A stretch of DNA of 12,735 nucleotides from Pirellulaceae bacterium (GTDB taxonomy: Bacteria; Planctomycetota; Planctomycetia; Pirellulales; Pirellulaceae), in the NCBI GenBank assembly GCA_020846515.1, contig JADLDX010000980.1, positions 1-12,735 of the forward strand, given 5' to 3'. Below are positions 1 through 7,500 of this stretch, piece after piece. Below the pieces are notes generated by a model that ran no database searches, was not told the DNA's origin, and saw nothing but the letters and a program-made list of their open reading frames with translations. Position 1 is the stretch's first letter. Each line of letters starts with the position of its first letter. A program made the translations under genes and the position numbers.

Positions 1-34
1 AAGCCCTCCGGTTCCTATAACTACCGGGATATAC

Positions 35-55
35 CGGACGGCTTGCGCCGTTCCG
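35..55. other. Hairpin, 8-bp stem with one bulge
   Basis: CGGACGGC at 35-42 pairs with GCCG-T-TCCG at 47-55, leaving a TTGC tetraloop and one bulged T at 51. No T-run follows, so a rho-independent terminator for an upstream gene is possible but not shown. The arm sequence ACCGG also occurs twice just before, at 23-27 and 33-37. Confidence 0.35.
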
Positions 56-290
56 CTTCTAAAATGCTTCACAGCGTTACGTTCACCAGCGGAGCCCCCC
101 TAAAACATCGGCCACCCCTGACCGGGTACCTGCCAACATCCAACAATTGACCAACGACTGACACGAAATCCACACTAGTTTGACGCTTGTATGGTTAATG
201 CTGCCATTTAAAATCGACCTCGCTCCTTGTGTGGAAGCCCTTCGGGTAATCCGGACTCATGTAAATCTGGTTGCGGCCGCGGGGTAAAAT

Positions 291-305
291 CCACTACCAT
301 AGTGG
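291..305. other. Perfect 6-bp hairpin in leader of the first gene
   Basis: CCACTA at 291-296 and TAGTGG at 300-305 are perfect inverted repeats around a 3-base CCA loop, 68 bases before the ATG at 374. It may be a leader structure or an operator half-site pair. Nothing in the sequence indicates which, and a stem this short can arise by chance. Confidence 0.25.
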
Positions 306-373
306 TGGTGTTGATCTTTAGCTGGTCAATGGGTCCTAACCGATTGCGCCCAATCCTGTAATGGAGCCGCCAA

Positions 374-1858
374 ATGTTGCGAGAATTGCAAAGTGGATTG
401 TCAGCAGTCCGGCGGCGGCAACGCACCGTTCGTGCCGTTCAGTGGCTGGTCACCGGCGCATTGCTGGGCGCGATTGTTGGTGTGGGACTCGAGACCGCCC
501 GCTTGACGGGTCAACCCATCTGGCCGCTGGCAAGTTGGTTGTCCATCCTGGCCTGTGCCATGACCGCTGGCGTTGCCGGGTGGCTGGCACCAGTCAGTTC
601 AATATCAGCCGCCCGCCTGGTCGACACACATTACAAGCTCCAAGATCGGACCGTCACGGCACTCTCCTTTGCACAGCGGCAGCACCCCGATGCGATGGCC
701 AGATTGCAACTGAGCGATGCTTTGGAACGGCTGAAGCAGGTTGCGGCTCGTGAAGTATTGCCGCTGCGTTTGCCGCGCTGGACCGCGACCTCAGTTTGTT
801 TGATGGCGATCATGGTGGGATTGGTCTGCGTGCCACGGGTGCCCGAGACCATCGATCTGGCTCAAGCTCAACTGCAGCAAGTGGTCAACGACCAAGCGAC
901 CACACTTGAAGCGACCATGCTGGAAGATCTGCGCGAGCTGGCTGAGAAACATCCTGAGCCTGAACTGAAAGAGCTGACTGAAGAACTTGAGCAAATGGTC
1001 GCGGAGCTCAAGAGTCCGAAAATCGATCAACGCGAAGCGCTCGCCAAAATCTCGGAGATGCAACAATCGTTGGCCGCCGCGCTGGAGAAACTAGATCTGC
1101 AACAAGTCGATGCACAACTGCAAGAGTTCGCAGCTGCTTTGCAACCGGCCCCATCCATGCAAGCCTTGGCACAAATGCTCAAGGCAGGCAAGTATGATAA
1201 GGCTGCTGAAGAGCTTGAAAAATTCGATGCCGAGAAACTTGATCGCCCAGCACGCGATGCGGTAGCAGCCAACCTGAAGAAATTTAAGAAGGAGCTGGGC
1301 GAAGGCCAACAGGGTGAACTGTCCCAAGCGGCCGAAGAGATGCAAGAGGGCTTGGAGAACGAGAACCAGTCACAGTGCAAAAATGGTCAATGCAAAGCGG
1401 CTGGCGTCTGTAAAAAGCAAGGCCTGAAAAAGAATATCTCGCAGTGTCTGGCCAGCCAGTTAAACCGGCTCAGCCAATGCAAAGGCAACTGCCAGAACCC
1501 GGGCCAGTGCGCTAGCAATGGACCACCCAAGAAGTCGCAATCGCCGTCCAATAAGGCCGGCCAGTCGGCATCCAATCAACCGCTCGGTGAAGAAAAGACT
1601 TCACTCGAGTCCAACCGTCAGCAAGAGGACATCACCGGCATCCAAGGCGATGGTCCATCCGAACGCGAGACCAGCACTGCACCCGAAGGTGAGCAATCGG
1701 CCTCGCGCAGCTACAGTGAACGTTACAGCGAATATCGTCGGCAGATGGAAGAAGTCCTCGATACGGAACCTCTGCCCCTGGGACATCTCGAAACAGTCCG
1801 CAAATACTTCGAATCGATCCGCCCCACCGAAGCCGAGTCCGTCGAGGTAAATCAGTAA
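374..1858 (+). CDS. Membrane-anchored coiled-coil protein with Cys-rich linker
   Basis: Predicted 494-residue protein of unknown function. The ATG at 374 is preceded by GGAG at 363-366, seven bases away. Three hydrophobic segments are visible (about residues 22-39, 48-74 and 136-153). A long Glu/Lys/Gln/Leu-rich, strongly helical stretch follows (about 160-330), probably coiled coil. Residues 335-379 hold seven cysteines (335, 340, 346, 358, 369, 373, 379) with no CxxCH, so this is not a c-type heme site. A polar Ser/Asn/Gln linker leads to a compact C-terminal block (about 450-484) with DTEPLPLGHLETVRKYFE-type sequence. From memory, similar tails end planctomycete membrane proteins encoded near MoxR ATPase/DUF58 (Bat-type) genes. 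That link is inference, since no such gene lies in the window. The protein probably sits in the cytoplasmic membrane. Confidence 0.85.
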   Translation: MLRELQSGLSAVRRRQRTVRAVQWLVTGALLGAIVGVGLETARLTGQPIWPLASWLSILACAMTAGVAGWLAPVSSISAARLVDTHYKLQDRTVTALSFAQRQHPDAMARLQLSDALERLKQVAAREVLPLRLPRWTATSVCLMAIMVGLVCVPRVPETIDLAQAQLQQVVNDQATTLEATMLEDLRELAEKHPEPELKELTEELEQMVAELKSPKIDQREALAKISEMQQSLAAALEKLDLQQVDAQLQEFAAALQPAPSMQALAQMLKAGKYDKAAEELEKFDAEKLDRPARDAVAANLKKFKKELGEGQQGELSQAAEEMQEGLENENQSQCKNGQCKAAGVCKKQGLKKNISQCLASQLNRLSQCKGNCQNPGQCASNGPPKKSQSPSNKAGQSASNQPLGEEKTSLESNRQQEDITGIQGDGPSERETSTAPEGEQSASRSYSERYSEYRRQMEEVLDTEPLPLGHLETVRKYFESIRPTEAESVEVNQ

Positions 1859-2106
1859 GTCATTTAGTAGGTCAATTAGCCGTTGGCCAACACGCGCGGT
1901 TTGGCAACGCTCGTATCCCACGATCGTTTGGGTGGCAGACGATTCTGTCTATGGCCGCTGGCCAAATTGGGTTTGGCGAGCTGGCAACATGGCGACATGG
2001 CAACATGGCGACCTGCACGATTGCCGCAGGGCACTACTCAAAATTGCCCAAGCGCACTACGCTCTAATCCTTCCGGCGACCATGTACCAGCTGAAGGATT
2101 GGACGA
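1859..2106. other. Intergenic gap with palindromes and a 16-bp tandem repeat
   Basis: This 248-bp gap separates two same-strand genes. It holds the 10-bp palindrome GTTGGCCAAC (1882-1891), a small stem TGGCC/GGCCA (1952-1956 with 1960-1964) and a two-copy 16-bp tandem repeat (1983-2014). Short plus-strand frames open here (TTG-started 1883-2110, ATG-started 1932-2279) have no ribosome site or recognisable product and I do not call them. The gap is long enough to hold a terminator for the upstream gene and a promoter for the flavoprotein, but no clear -35/-10 pair is visible. Confidence 0.5.
1983..2014. repeat. 16-bp tandem repeat, two copies
   Basis: GGCAACATGGCGACAT at 1983-1998 is followed directly by GGCAACATGGCGACCT at 1999-2014, 15 of 16 bases identical. 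It lies in the gap before the flavoprotein gene. It looks like a slippage duplication; no function is apparent. Confidence 0.8.
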
Positions 2107-3789
2107 ATGATTGGCAGAGAAGAACCATTACGGATTGTGATTGTGGGTGGCGTAGCGGGTGGCGCAACGGCGGCCGCCAGGGCTCGGCGGTGCAATGCCA
2201 CCGCCACGATCACGATGTTGGAAAAAGGACCGGCGGTCTCCTTTGCCAACTGTGGTCTGCCCTATCATGTCGGTGGTGAAATTGCCGAGCGTAAGAAGTT
2301 GCTCGTCGCCACACCCGAGCTCTTTCGCGATCGCTTTCAAGTCGACGTTCGTACTCAATGCGAAGTGCAATCCATCGATCGCTCGGCGCGCACTGTCAGC
2401 GGCATCGATCATGGCAGCGGTCAGCCCTTTATGCTGCCCTATGATCGCTTGATCGTATCAACTGGCTCGGAGCCGTTACGGCCTCCGTTTATGGCTACGC
2501 CTTTATCCAACATGTTCCAACTTTGGACCTTGCCGGATCTGGACCATGTCATGGCCTGTATCCAACAAATGTCCCCGCGCAAAGCCGTCGTAGTCGGAGC
2601 CGGCTTCGTCGGACTGGAAGTTGTCGAGCAACTCGAGCGTTTGGGCATGCAGGTCACCTTGGTGGAACGCGGCGACCATGTGCTCAAACCGCTCGACAGT
2701 GAACTGGCCACACTGATTGAACATGAATTGACAGCCCATGGCGTACAACTCGCTCTCGGTTCAGGTGTCGAACAAGTGATCAGCGAAGCCGGCCGTGCCG
2801 TGGCCGTGGAGCTGACCGGCGGCCGGAGGATCGAATGCGACCTGCTGATTGTTGGCGCAGGCGTGCGCTCGCGCACTGAACTTGCCAAAGCGGCCGGACT
2901 AACCATCGGTCAAAGCGGCGGCGTGGCTGTGAACGAGTTTATGCAGACCAGTGATCCACTGATCTACGCTGTCGGCGACATGACCGAGGTGCGACATGGC
3001 GTCTTGGACAAACCGCAGCGGATCCCTTTGGCCGGTCCGGCCAATCGCGCTGGCCGCGTGGCAGGTGCGCACGCAGCCACCGGTCACAGTTCGCCAGCCG
3101 GCAACGTTCTCGGTACGTCCATCGTGCGCGTGTTCGATTTAGTGGCTGCGGCCACAGGTTTAAACGAACGCACATGCGTGGCTCTGGGCATCGACCATCA
3201 CATCGCCACGATCCAAGCCAATGACCATGCAGGTTATTACCCGGGTGCAAAAGAGTTGACCATCAAACTGATCTATGCACCCGAGGACGGCCGCATTTTG
3301 GGTGCTCAAGTTGTCGGACAAGCCGGCGTGGATAAGCGTATCGACGTAATCGCCACGCTCATGCACTTTAAAGGCACTGTCCACGACCTGGCACAACTCG
3401 ACTTGGCTTATGCACCACCGTTTGGCTCAGCGAAAGATCCCGTGCACATGGCGGCTTTTGTCGCGCAAAATGATTTGCAAAATTATCCTAGATTGGCTGA
3501 TACGGCGATCGATCTATCGGGCTACCAGGTGGTTGACGTACGCTCGAATGCTGAACTGGAACGCTTGCCGGCCGTCGCCGGTGCGCGGCATATCCCGATT
3601 GATCATCTTGGCCAGCGTTGGCAGGAGTTGGACCCGCTCGCCCCAACTGTCGTCATTTGCCACAGCGGGAAACGCGCGCACATCGGCGCCTGCTGGCTGG
3701 CCGGACAAGGCTTCCAACAAGTGCAAAACCTAAACGGTGGCATGTCGATCCGACGCTTATGCCCAACGACAAACGAGACTCGGCAGTAA
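2107..3789 (+). CDS. CoA-disulfide/persulfide reductase-like flavoprotein with C-terminal rhodanese
   Basis: Predicted 560-residue cytoplasmic enzyme of the pyridine nucleotide-disulfide oxidoreductase family, CoADR-Rhd type. Family members use FAD and NAD(P)H to reduce CoA disulfide, CoA persulfide or polysulfide. Visible in order: N-terminal FAD Rossmann motif VGGVAGG (13-19); redox Cys49 in SFANCGLPY, the single-cysteine active site of this class; second nucleotide-binding motif VGAGFVGLE (163-171); FAD motif YAVGD (287-291); dimer-domain motifs YYPGA (377-381) and LAYAPPFGSAKDP (433-445). The rhodanese module is at about 465-555, with DVR at 477-479 and active-site loop CHSGKR (518-523, Cys518). 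The start is supported by GAAGGA at 2093-2098, eight bases upstream. A fused rhodanese suggests a persulfide substrate rather than plain CoA disulfide, but the sequence cannot settle that. The zinc-ribbon gene follows 89 bp later, so co-transcription is possible. Confidence 0.92.
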   Translation: MIGREEPLRIVIVGGVAGGATAAARARRCNATATITMLEKGPAVSFANCGLPYHVGGEIAERKKLLVATPELFRDRFQVDVRTQCEVQSIDRSARTVSGIDHGSGQPFMLPYDRLIVSTGSEPLRPPFMATPLSNMFQLWTLPDLDHVMACIQQMSPRKAVVVGAGFVGLEVVEQLERLGMQVTLVERGDHVLKPLDSELATLIEHELTAHGVQLALGSGVEQVISEAGRAVAVELTGGRRIECDLLIVGAGVRSRTELAKAAGLTIGQSGGVAVNEFMQTSDPLIYAVGDMTEVRHGVLDKPQRIPLAGPANRAGRVAGAHAATGHSSPAGNVLGTSIVRVFDLVAAATGLNERTCVALGIDHHIATIQANDHAGYYPGAKELTIKLIYAPEDGRILGAQVVGQAGVDKRIDVIATLMHFKGTVHDLAQLDLAYAPPFGSAKDPVHMAAFVAQNDLQNYPRLADTAIDLSGYQVVDVRSNAELERLPAVAGARHIPIDHLGQRWQELDPLAPTVVICHSGKRAHIGACWLAGQGFQQVQNLNGGMSIRRLCPTTNETRQ

Positions 3790-3878
3790 CTCCGAATGGA
3801 TTGAGTATCGCTTCCGTATTGACTCAACCGGTAATGGATCAGCACCTGCACGACATACAACCATAAGGACTTTAATCT

Positions 3879-4394
3879 ATGCCTATTTACGAATTTTATT
3901 GTCGCAACTGCCATACCATCTACAGTTTCTTTGCGCGGCGCGTGGACATCGAGACGGTCCCTAAATGCCCCAAGCATGGCGGTCACAAACTGCAACGTCA
4001 GATGTCGCGATTTGCCATCTCCAAAGGACGAGGCGATTCAGCTGAACCTGAGGCGGGTATGCCTGCGGATATGGATGATGAAAAGATGGAACAAGCCATG
4101 ATGCAGTTGGCCAGCGAAGCCGACGGCATGAACGAAGATGACCCGCAGGCCATGGCGCGCATGATGCGACGCTTGATGGATACGACCGGCATGAACATGG
4201 GCGAAGGCATGGAAGAGGCCATTCGGCGGATGGAGGCCGGCGAAGATCCCGACAAAGTTGAGGAAGAGATGGGAGACTTGTTGGACAACGAAGATCCCTT
4301 CGGCGCCGGTGGCGGTAGCGAAGGCCGTCTGAAAGGACTCAAACGCCGCATGACCGAGGCCCCCAACGTCGACCCCGAAGTCTACGACATGTAG
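3879..4394 (+). CDS. FmdB-type zinc-ribbon protein with Met-rich acidic tail
   Basis: Predicted 171-residue soluble protein. The N-terminus MPIYEFYCRNC is the hallmark of the FmdB/CxxC regulatory-type zinc ribbon. Cys8 and Cys11 form the first knuckle. The second, normally CxxC, reads C30-P-K-H33, with His36 nearby, so the metal site would be Cys3His rather than Cys4. Residues 42-171 are acidic and hold 18 methionines, with likely helices and a GMEEAIRRMEAGEDP segment (110-124). I recall a similar extended tail in other bacterial FmdB-like proteins, so it is probably a family feature. The start has TAAGGA at 3864-3869, nine bases upstream. The role is unknown: FmdB proteins are often called putative regulators without direct proof. 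This is the last plus-strand gene before a convergent gap. Confidence 0.88.
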   Translation: MPIYEFYCRNCHTIYSFFARRVDIETVPKCPKHGGHKLQRQMSRFAISKGRGDSAEPEAGMPADMDDEKMEQAMMQLASEADGMNEDDPQAMARMMRRLMDTTGMNMGEGMEEAIRRMEAGEDPDKVEEEMGDLLDNEDPFGAGGGSEGRLKGLKRRMTEAPNVDPEVYDM

Positions 4395-4398
4395 CCTC

Positions 4399-4482
4399 GT
4401 TTAACAGTCAGCCGCAGGCGTACTTTGTTTAACAGTCAGCCACAGGCGTACTTTGTTTAACAGTCAGCCGCAGGCGTACTGG
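4399..4482. repeat. 28-bp tandem repeat, three copies
   Basis: Three head-to-tail copies of a unit beginning GTTTAACAGTCAGCC lie at 4399-4426, 4427-4454 and 4455-4482, starting four bases after the zinc-ribbon stop codon. Copy 2 differs from copy 1 by one base (CAGCCACAGG for CAGCCGCAGG). Copy 3 ends in GG instead of TT. The copies abut with no spacers, so this is not a CRISPR array. It is best read as a locally amplified intergenic repeat between convergent genes. Confidence 0.93.
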
Positions 4483-4487
4483 CTGAC
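4463..4487. terminator. Hairpin at the end of the 28-bp repeat array
   Basis: GTCAGCC (4463-4469) and GGCTGAC (4481-4487) are perfect 7-bp inverted repeats around an 11-base loop. The right arm uses the changed final bases of repeat copy 3, so copies 1 and 2 cannot form the same stem. Its position between convergent gene ends suits a terminator acting from either side, but no T-run follows on either strand. Confidence 0.4.
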
Positions 4488-4505
4488 CGACGAGTTCAAC
4501 GCACG

Positions 4506-4528
4506 GCCCCGTCACGGAGTGCCGGGGC
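4506..4528. terminator. GC-rich hairpin between convergent genes
   Basis: GCCCCG (4506-4511) pairs with CGGGGC (4523-4528) across an 11-base loop. It lies 44 bases past the stop codon of the minus-strand dehydrogenase gene (4572) and 112 bases past the zinc-ribbon stop. It may end transcription from either side. No T-run is present, so the call is tentative; it could equally be part of a dispersed REP-like element. Confidence 0.35.
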
Positions 4529-4552
4529 TACAAAAGTGCGGGGCTACAAAAG
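4524..4552. repeat. 13-bp direct repeat, two copies
   Basis: GGGGCTACAAAAG occurs at 4524-4536 and again at 4540-4552, three bases apart, overlapping the right arm of the GC-rich hairpin. Together with the 28-bp array it makes the convergent gap almost entirely repeat-derived. Confidence 0.85.
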
Positions 4553-4571
4553 AGTACCAGAGCTACCTAAC

Positions 4572-7500
4572 TCAAGTTCCATCGCTCAGAGGCTGGGAAC
4601 TGCGCAGGTAAGCAAATAGATCGCACAACTGTTCACTGGTGAGGCTATCCAGCAAGCCTTCGGGCATCAGCGACGTGGGCTGCGGTTTGAGCGATTCGAT
4701 CTCGGCACGATCGATAATGTGCGTCTGGCCATCGATCGAACGCATGATCACCTGCTCGGGGTTCTCTCGTTCGATAAAGCCATTGATCAATTTGCCATCG
4801 CTGGTCAGGACCACCATCGCCTGAAAGCCTTCGCGGATTTCGAGGTTCGGGGCCAAAACGTTGATCAACAAAATATTCAGTTGATCGCGTTGATAGCCCG
4901 TCAAATTGGGTCCGACTTGACCACCTTGATCGAACAGCACGTGGCAGCGACCACAGGACTCGCTGTACAACCGCTTGCCGCGATAGGGATCACCGTTGCC
5001 GCTGAAGATCGTTTGCGAGAGTTCAGCCGCGCGTTTCTGCGCGGTAAGCAAATCCACTTTACCGATCGGTGGGTAGTACTGGTCGACGCGTTTCAAGAGG
5101 GCCGCATCGGTATGCGAACGCAACAGACGCACCACTTCCAACGGCAAGTCACTGGCCTTTACGTGTTGAGCATCCAGCGCATCCAACCAACTAGCTGCAC
5201 CGCTGGGTTTGGCGACCAACATCGCGCCGGCGCTGGCCCGCAAGTCGCTGGGCCATTTGGCCCAGCTATCGAGAATCTGCTTGCCAATCTTAGGATCATT
5301 GTACGCGGCCAGGGAGCTGGCGGCCGCCATCCGCAGTGGCAGCTTGGCCTTTTCATCGGTGCACACCAGCAACAACGCATCCAGACCGGCCGGTCCAGGC
5401 ACTTCGCCTAAAATGCGCGCCACTTGCAACCGCTGGGCCAAATCCGCCTTGGCGTCGACCAGCAACTTAGCAGCTTGCTCTTGAGCACTCTTATCGCCGC
5501 GTCGCAATTGCAGCGCCAGCGAAGGTTGACCCAGCCGAGCTAATCCATCCAGGACACTGTTCGGTACACCCGACAGAGATCGACCAGCGAACGCGCGTTC
5601 GAAACCGGCAATACAAGCCTTGGCCGACTCCGCTCGGCTCTCCGGCGGCAGTTGCTCGATCGTGGCAAACGTCTTGGCAATCGTAGCCAGATGTCGATCT
5701 CCACCAACCCTACCGGCGCGTTCAACGATGCGCGGTGCAATCTGCTGTTGATACAAGGCGCGCCCGTAGAGACTAGCACGTGTCACTAGAGCCACTTCCG
5801 TCGCCTCAATTTGATCACATTGCTTTTCAACCGCCCACCAGATCAGCAGCGGCAGGTACGGATCGTCCGTAGGTAAGTCGCGATCGAGCAAATCACCACA
5901 GATCTGCAAGCACTTGTCGGTTGGCAAGCGTTTCGCAGAAGCAGCCACTTGGACTAAGACACTCGGGTCATTCTCCTGACGAGCCAATTTGCGCAGCGCA
6001 CTCTGCGTCACCGCACTGACATCGTTATCGTCAGCCGCCAGGCGCACGGCCCACTCACGCACTCGGGCTTCGGCATGGTCCATCAATTGAGCTGGCTCGA
6101 TAAGCTCTCGCGACTGTGCATCGCTTTGCATCGAGTCGGCCAACCAACCACAGGCGTGCACAGCCCACAGTGCTTCCAGCGCCGTATCGCGCTCGGTCAG
6201 CATCTGTTTAAGCGCCGGCAAGGCACTGGCTTTCAGTGGATGGCGTGCCAACAACTGGCGCGCGTGCCAACGCTGCCAACGCAGCGGATGCTTGAGTTTC
6301 TCGATCAACTTGGCCACCGACGCTTGATCGGTGGCTGTCGCCAGCGAACCATCCCAAGCTTGAGTTGCATTGGGAGCATCCGGTGGTGCCAATCGATAAA
6401 GCCGTCCGTGATCTTTGTCTAACTTGCCGACATGGGCATACAAATGGGCTACCTGGAAATCGTACCAATCGCTCACGTAGGCGGCTCCATCCGGTCCATC
6501 AGCGACCGCAACTGGTCGGAACCATTTATCGGTCGTCTTGACCCCCAGTTCGATGTCCTCGGTGCGGAAAGTACTGCCGATCGGGAATAATTTGCTGTGC
6601 ACTAACGTTCCATGCAGAGGATCGACGCACAGCGCCGCCTCGGGCATGGCTTTTTCCAGTGCCGTGCCATTGGTCATCAGCATCGTGTGTGAAAAGCGTT
6701 GCACGGGGACATGCGGCATCGGCAGCAGGTAACCCAATGAATAAGGATTTGATAAACTGCCGTGCTTGGTAAAGCCTTTGCGGAAATAACCGCCTTGGAC
6801 GTAATGAAAACCTCGCGTATCGCCGCCGTTGTGACCCGAGTAGACTCGCCCCTCTTCATCAAAGGCCACACCAAACGCATTGCCACCGCCTTCGGCGAAA
6901 ATTTCATAGATACGTTTTTGCGGATGATAGCGCCAAATCAATTGACCGAGACTCTTTTGCGGTGGTTCGCTGGAACCATAACGACGCACGGCCGCCGTGA
7001 CGGTACTACCTTGCGCCGCGTACAACCAACCATCAGGCCCCAGACACAAACTGTTGACCACCGAGTGCGTGTCTTCCAATCCGAAACCTTCCAGGTGCAC
7101 TTCGGGAGGTCCATCGGCTTTTAGATCTCCGTCGGCATCTTTATAAAACAGCAAATGCGGCGGGTTCAGAACCCAGGCACCATCCACGGTGGGCAGAACG
7201 CTGGTGGCGATGTTCAAGCCATTGACGAAGTCGCCCTGCTCGCTGTATTTGCCATCGCCATCGATGTCTTGGAAGATCGTGATGCGATCGGCCCCAGGTG
7301 TGTCTTGCCCGGGTGGCTTGGGCAGTCGATCGTAGACGATGCGCCAGAAGTTATCTCGACTGAGTGCTTTGATACCGGCCGGTTCTGGATACTGCAGATA
7401 CTGCACCACCCATAGTCGTCCGCGCGCATCGAAGGTGGAGAATAACGGTTGCCTAAGCGTTGGCTCGGACAGTAGCTGTGTCCATTTCAAACCGCCTGCG

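Larger units (their letters stand above)
1..373. other. Non-coding or undecided left edge
   Basis: No convincing gene lies here. One plus-strand frame is open from base 1 to a TGA at 145-147 (48 codons). It could be the tail of a gene entering from the left, but its translation resembles nothing I know and a strong hairpin lies inside it. Hairpins are visible at 35-55 and 291-305. TTGAC-type hexamers at 147-152 and 180-185 lack a -10 element at normal spacing, so I do not call a promoter. The last part is presumably the leader of the gene starting at 374. Confidence 0.5.

Noticed and set aside
1..147. Open plus-strand frame at the left edge as the tail of a gene
   Set aside because: Forty-eight codons resemble no family I know, include no conserved-looking block, and a strong hairpin (35-55) sits inside. 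A truncated gene is possible but not supported.
208..426. Minus-strand open frame of 72 codons
   Set aside because: It overlaps the well-supported start of the gene at 374, is Arg/Pro-rich in a shadow-like way and has no family resemblance.
905..1350. Helical region of the first protein as an SMC- or myosin-like motor part
   Set aside because: There are no Walker motifs anywhere in the protein. The stretch is generic coiled-coil composition and gives no functional clue.
1883..2279. Small plus-strand open frames in the gap before the flavoprotein gene
   Set aside because: One starts with TTG inside a palindrome, both run through the 16-bp repeat, neither has a ribosome site, and the longer one overlaps the flavoprotein start in another frame.
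3801..3827. TTGAGT/ACTCAA inverted repeat between the flavoprotein and zinc-ribbon genes as a terminator
   Set aside because: The 6-bp AT-rich stem with a 15-base loop would be weak, and no T-run follows.
4399..4482. 28-bp repeats as a CRISPR array
   Set aside because: The copies abut directly without spacers, number only three, and there are no cas genes nearby.
4719..5411. 230-codon plus-strand open frame
   Set aside because: It lies wholly antisense to the heme and HEAT region of the dehydrogenase-like gene, whose CGRCH and other motifs are clear. It is a frame shadow of GC-rich coding DNA.
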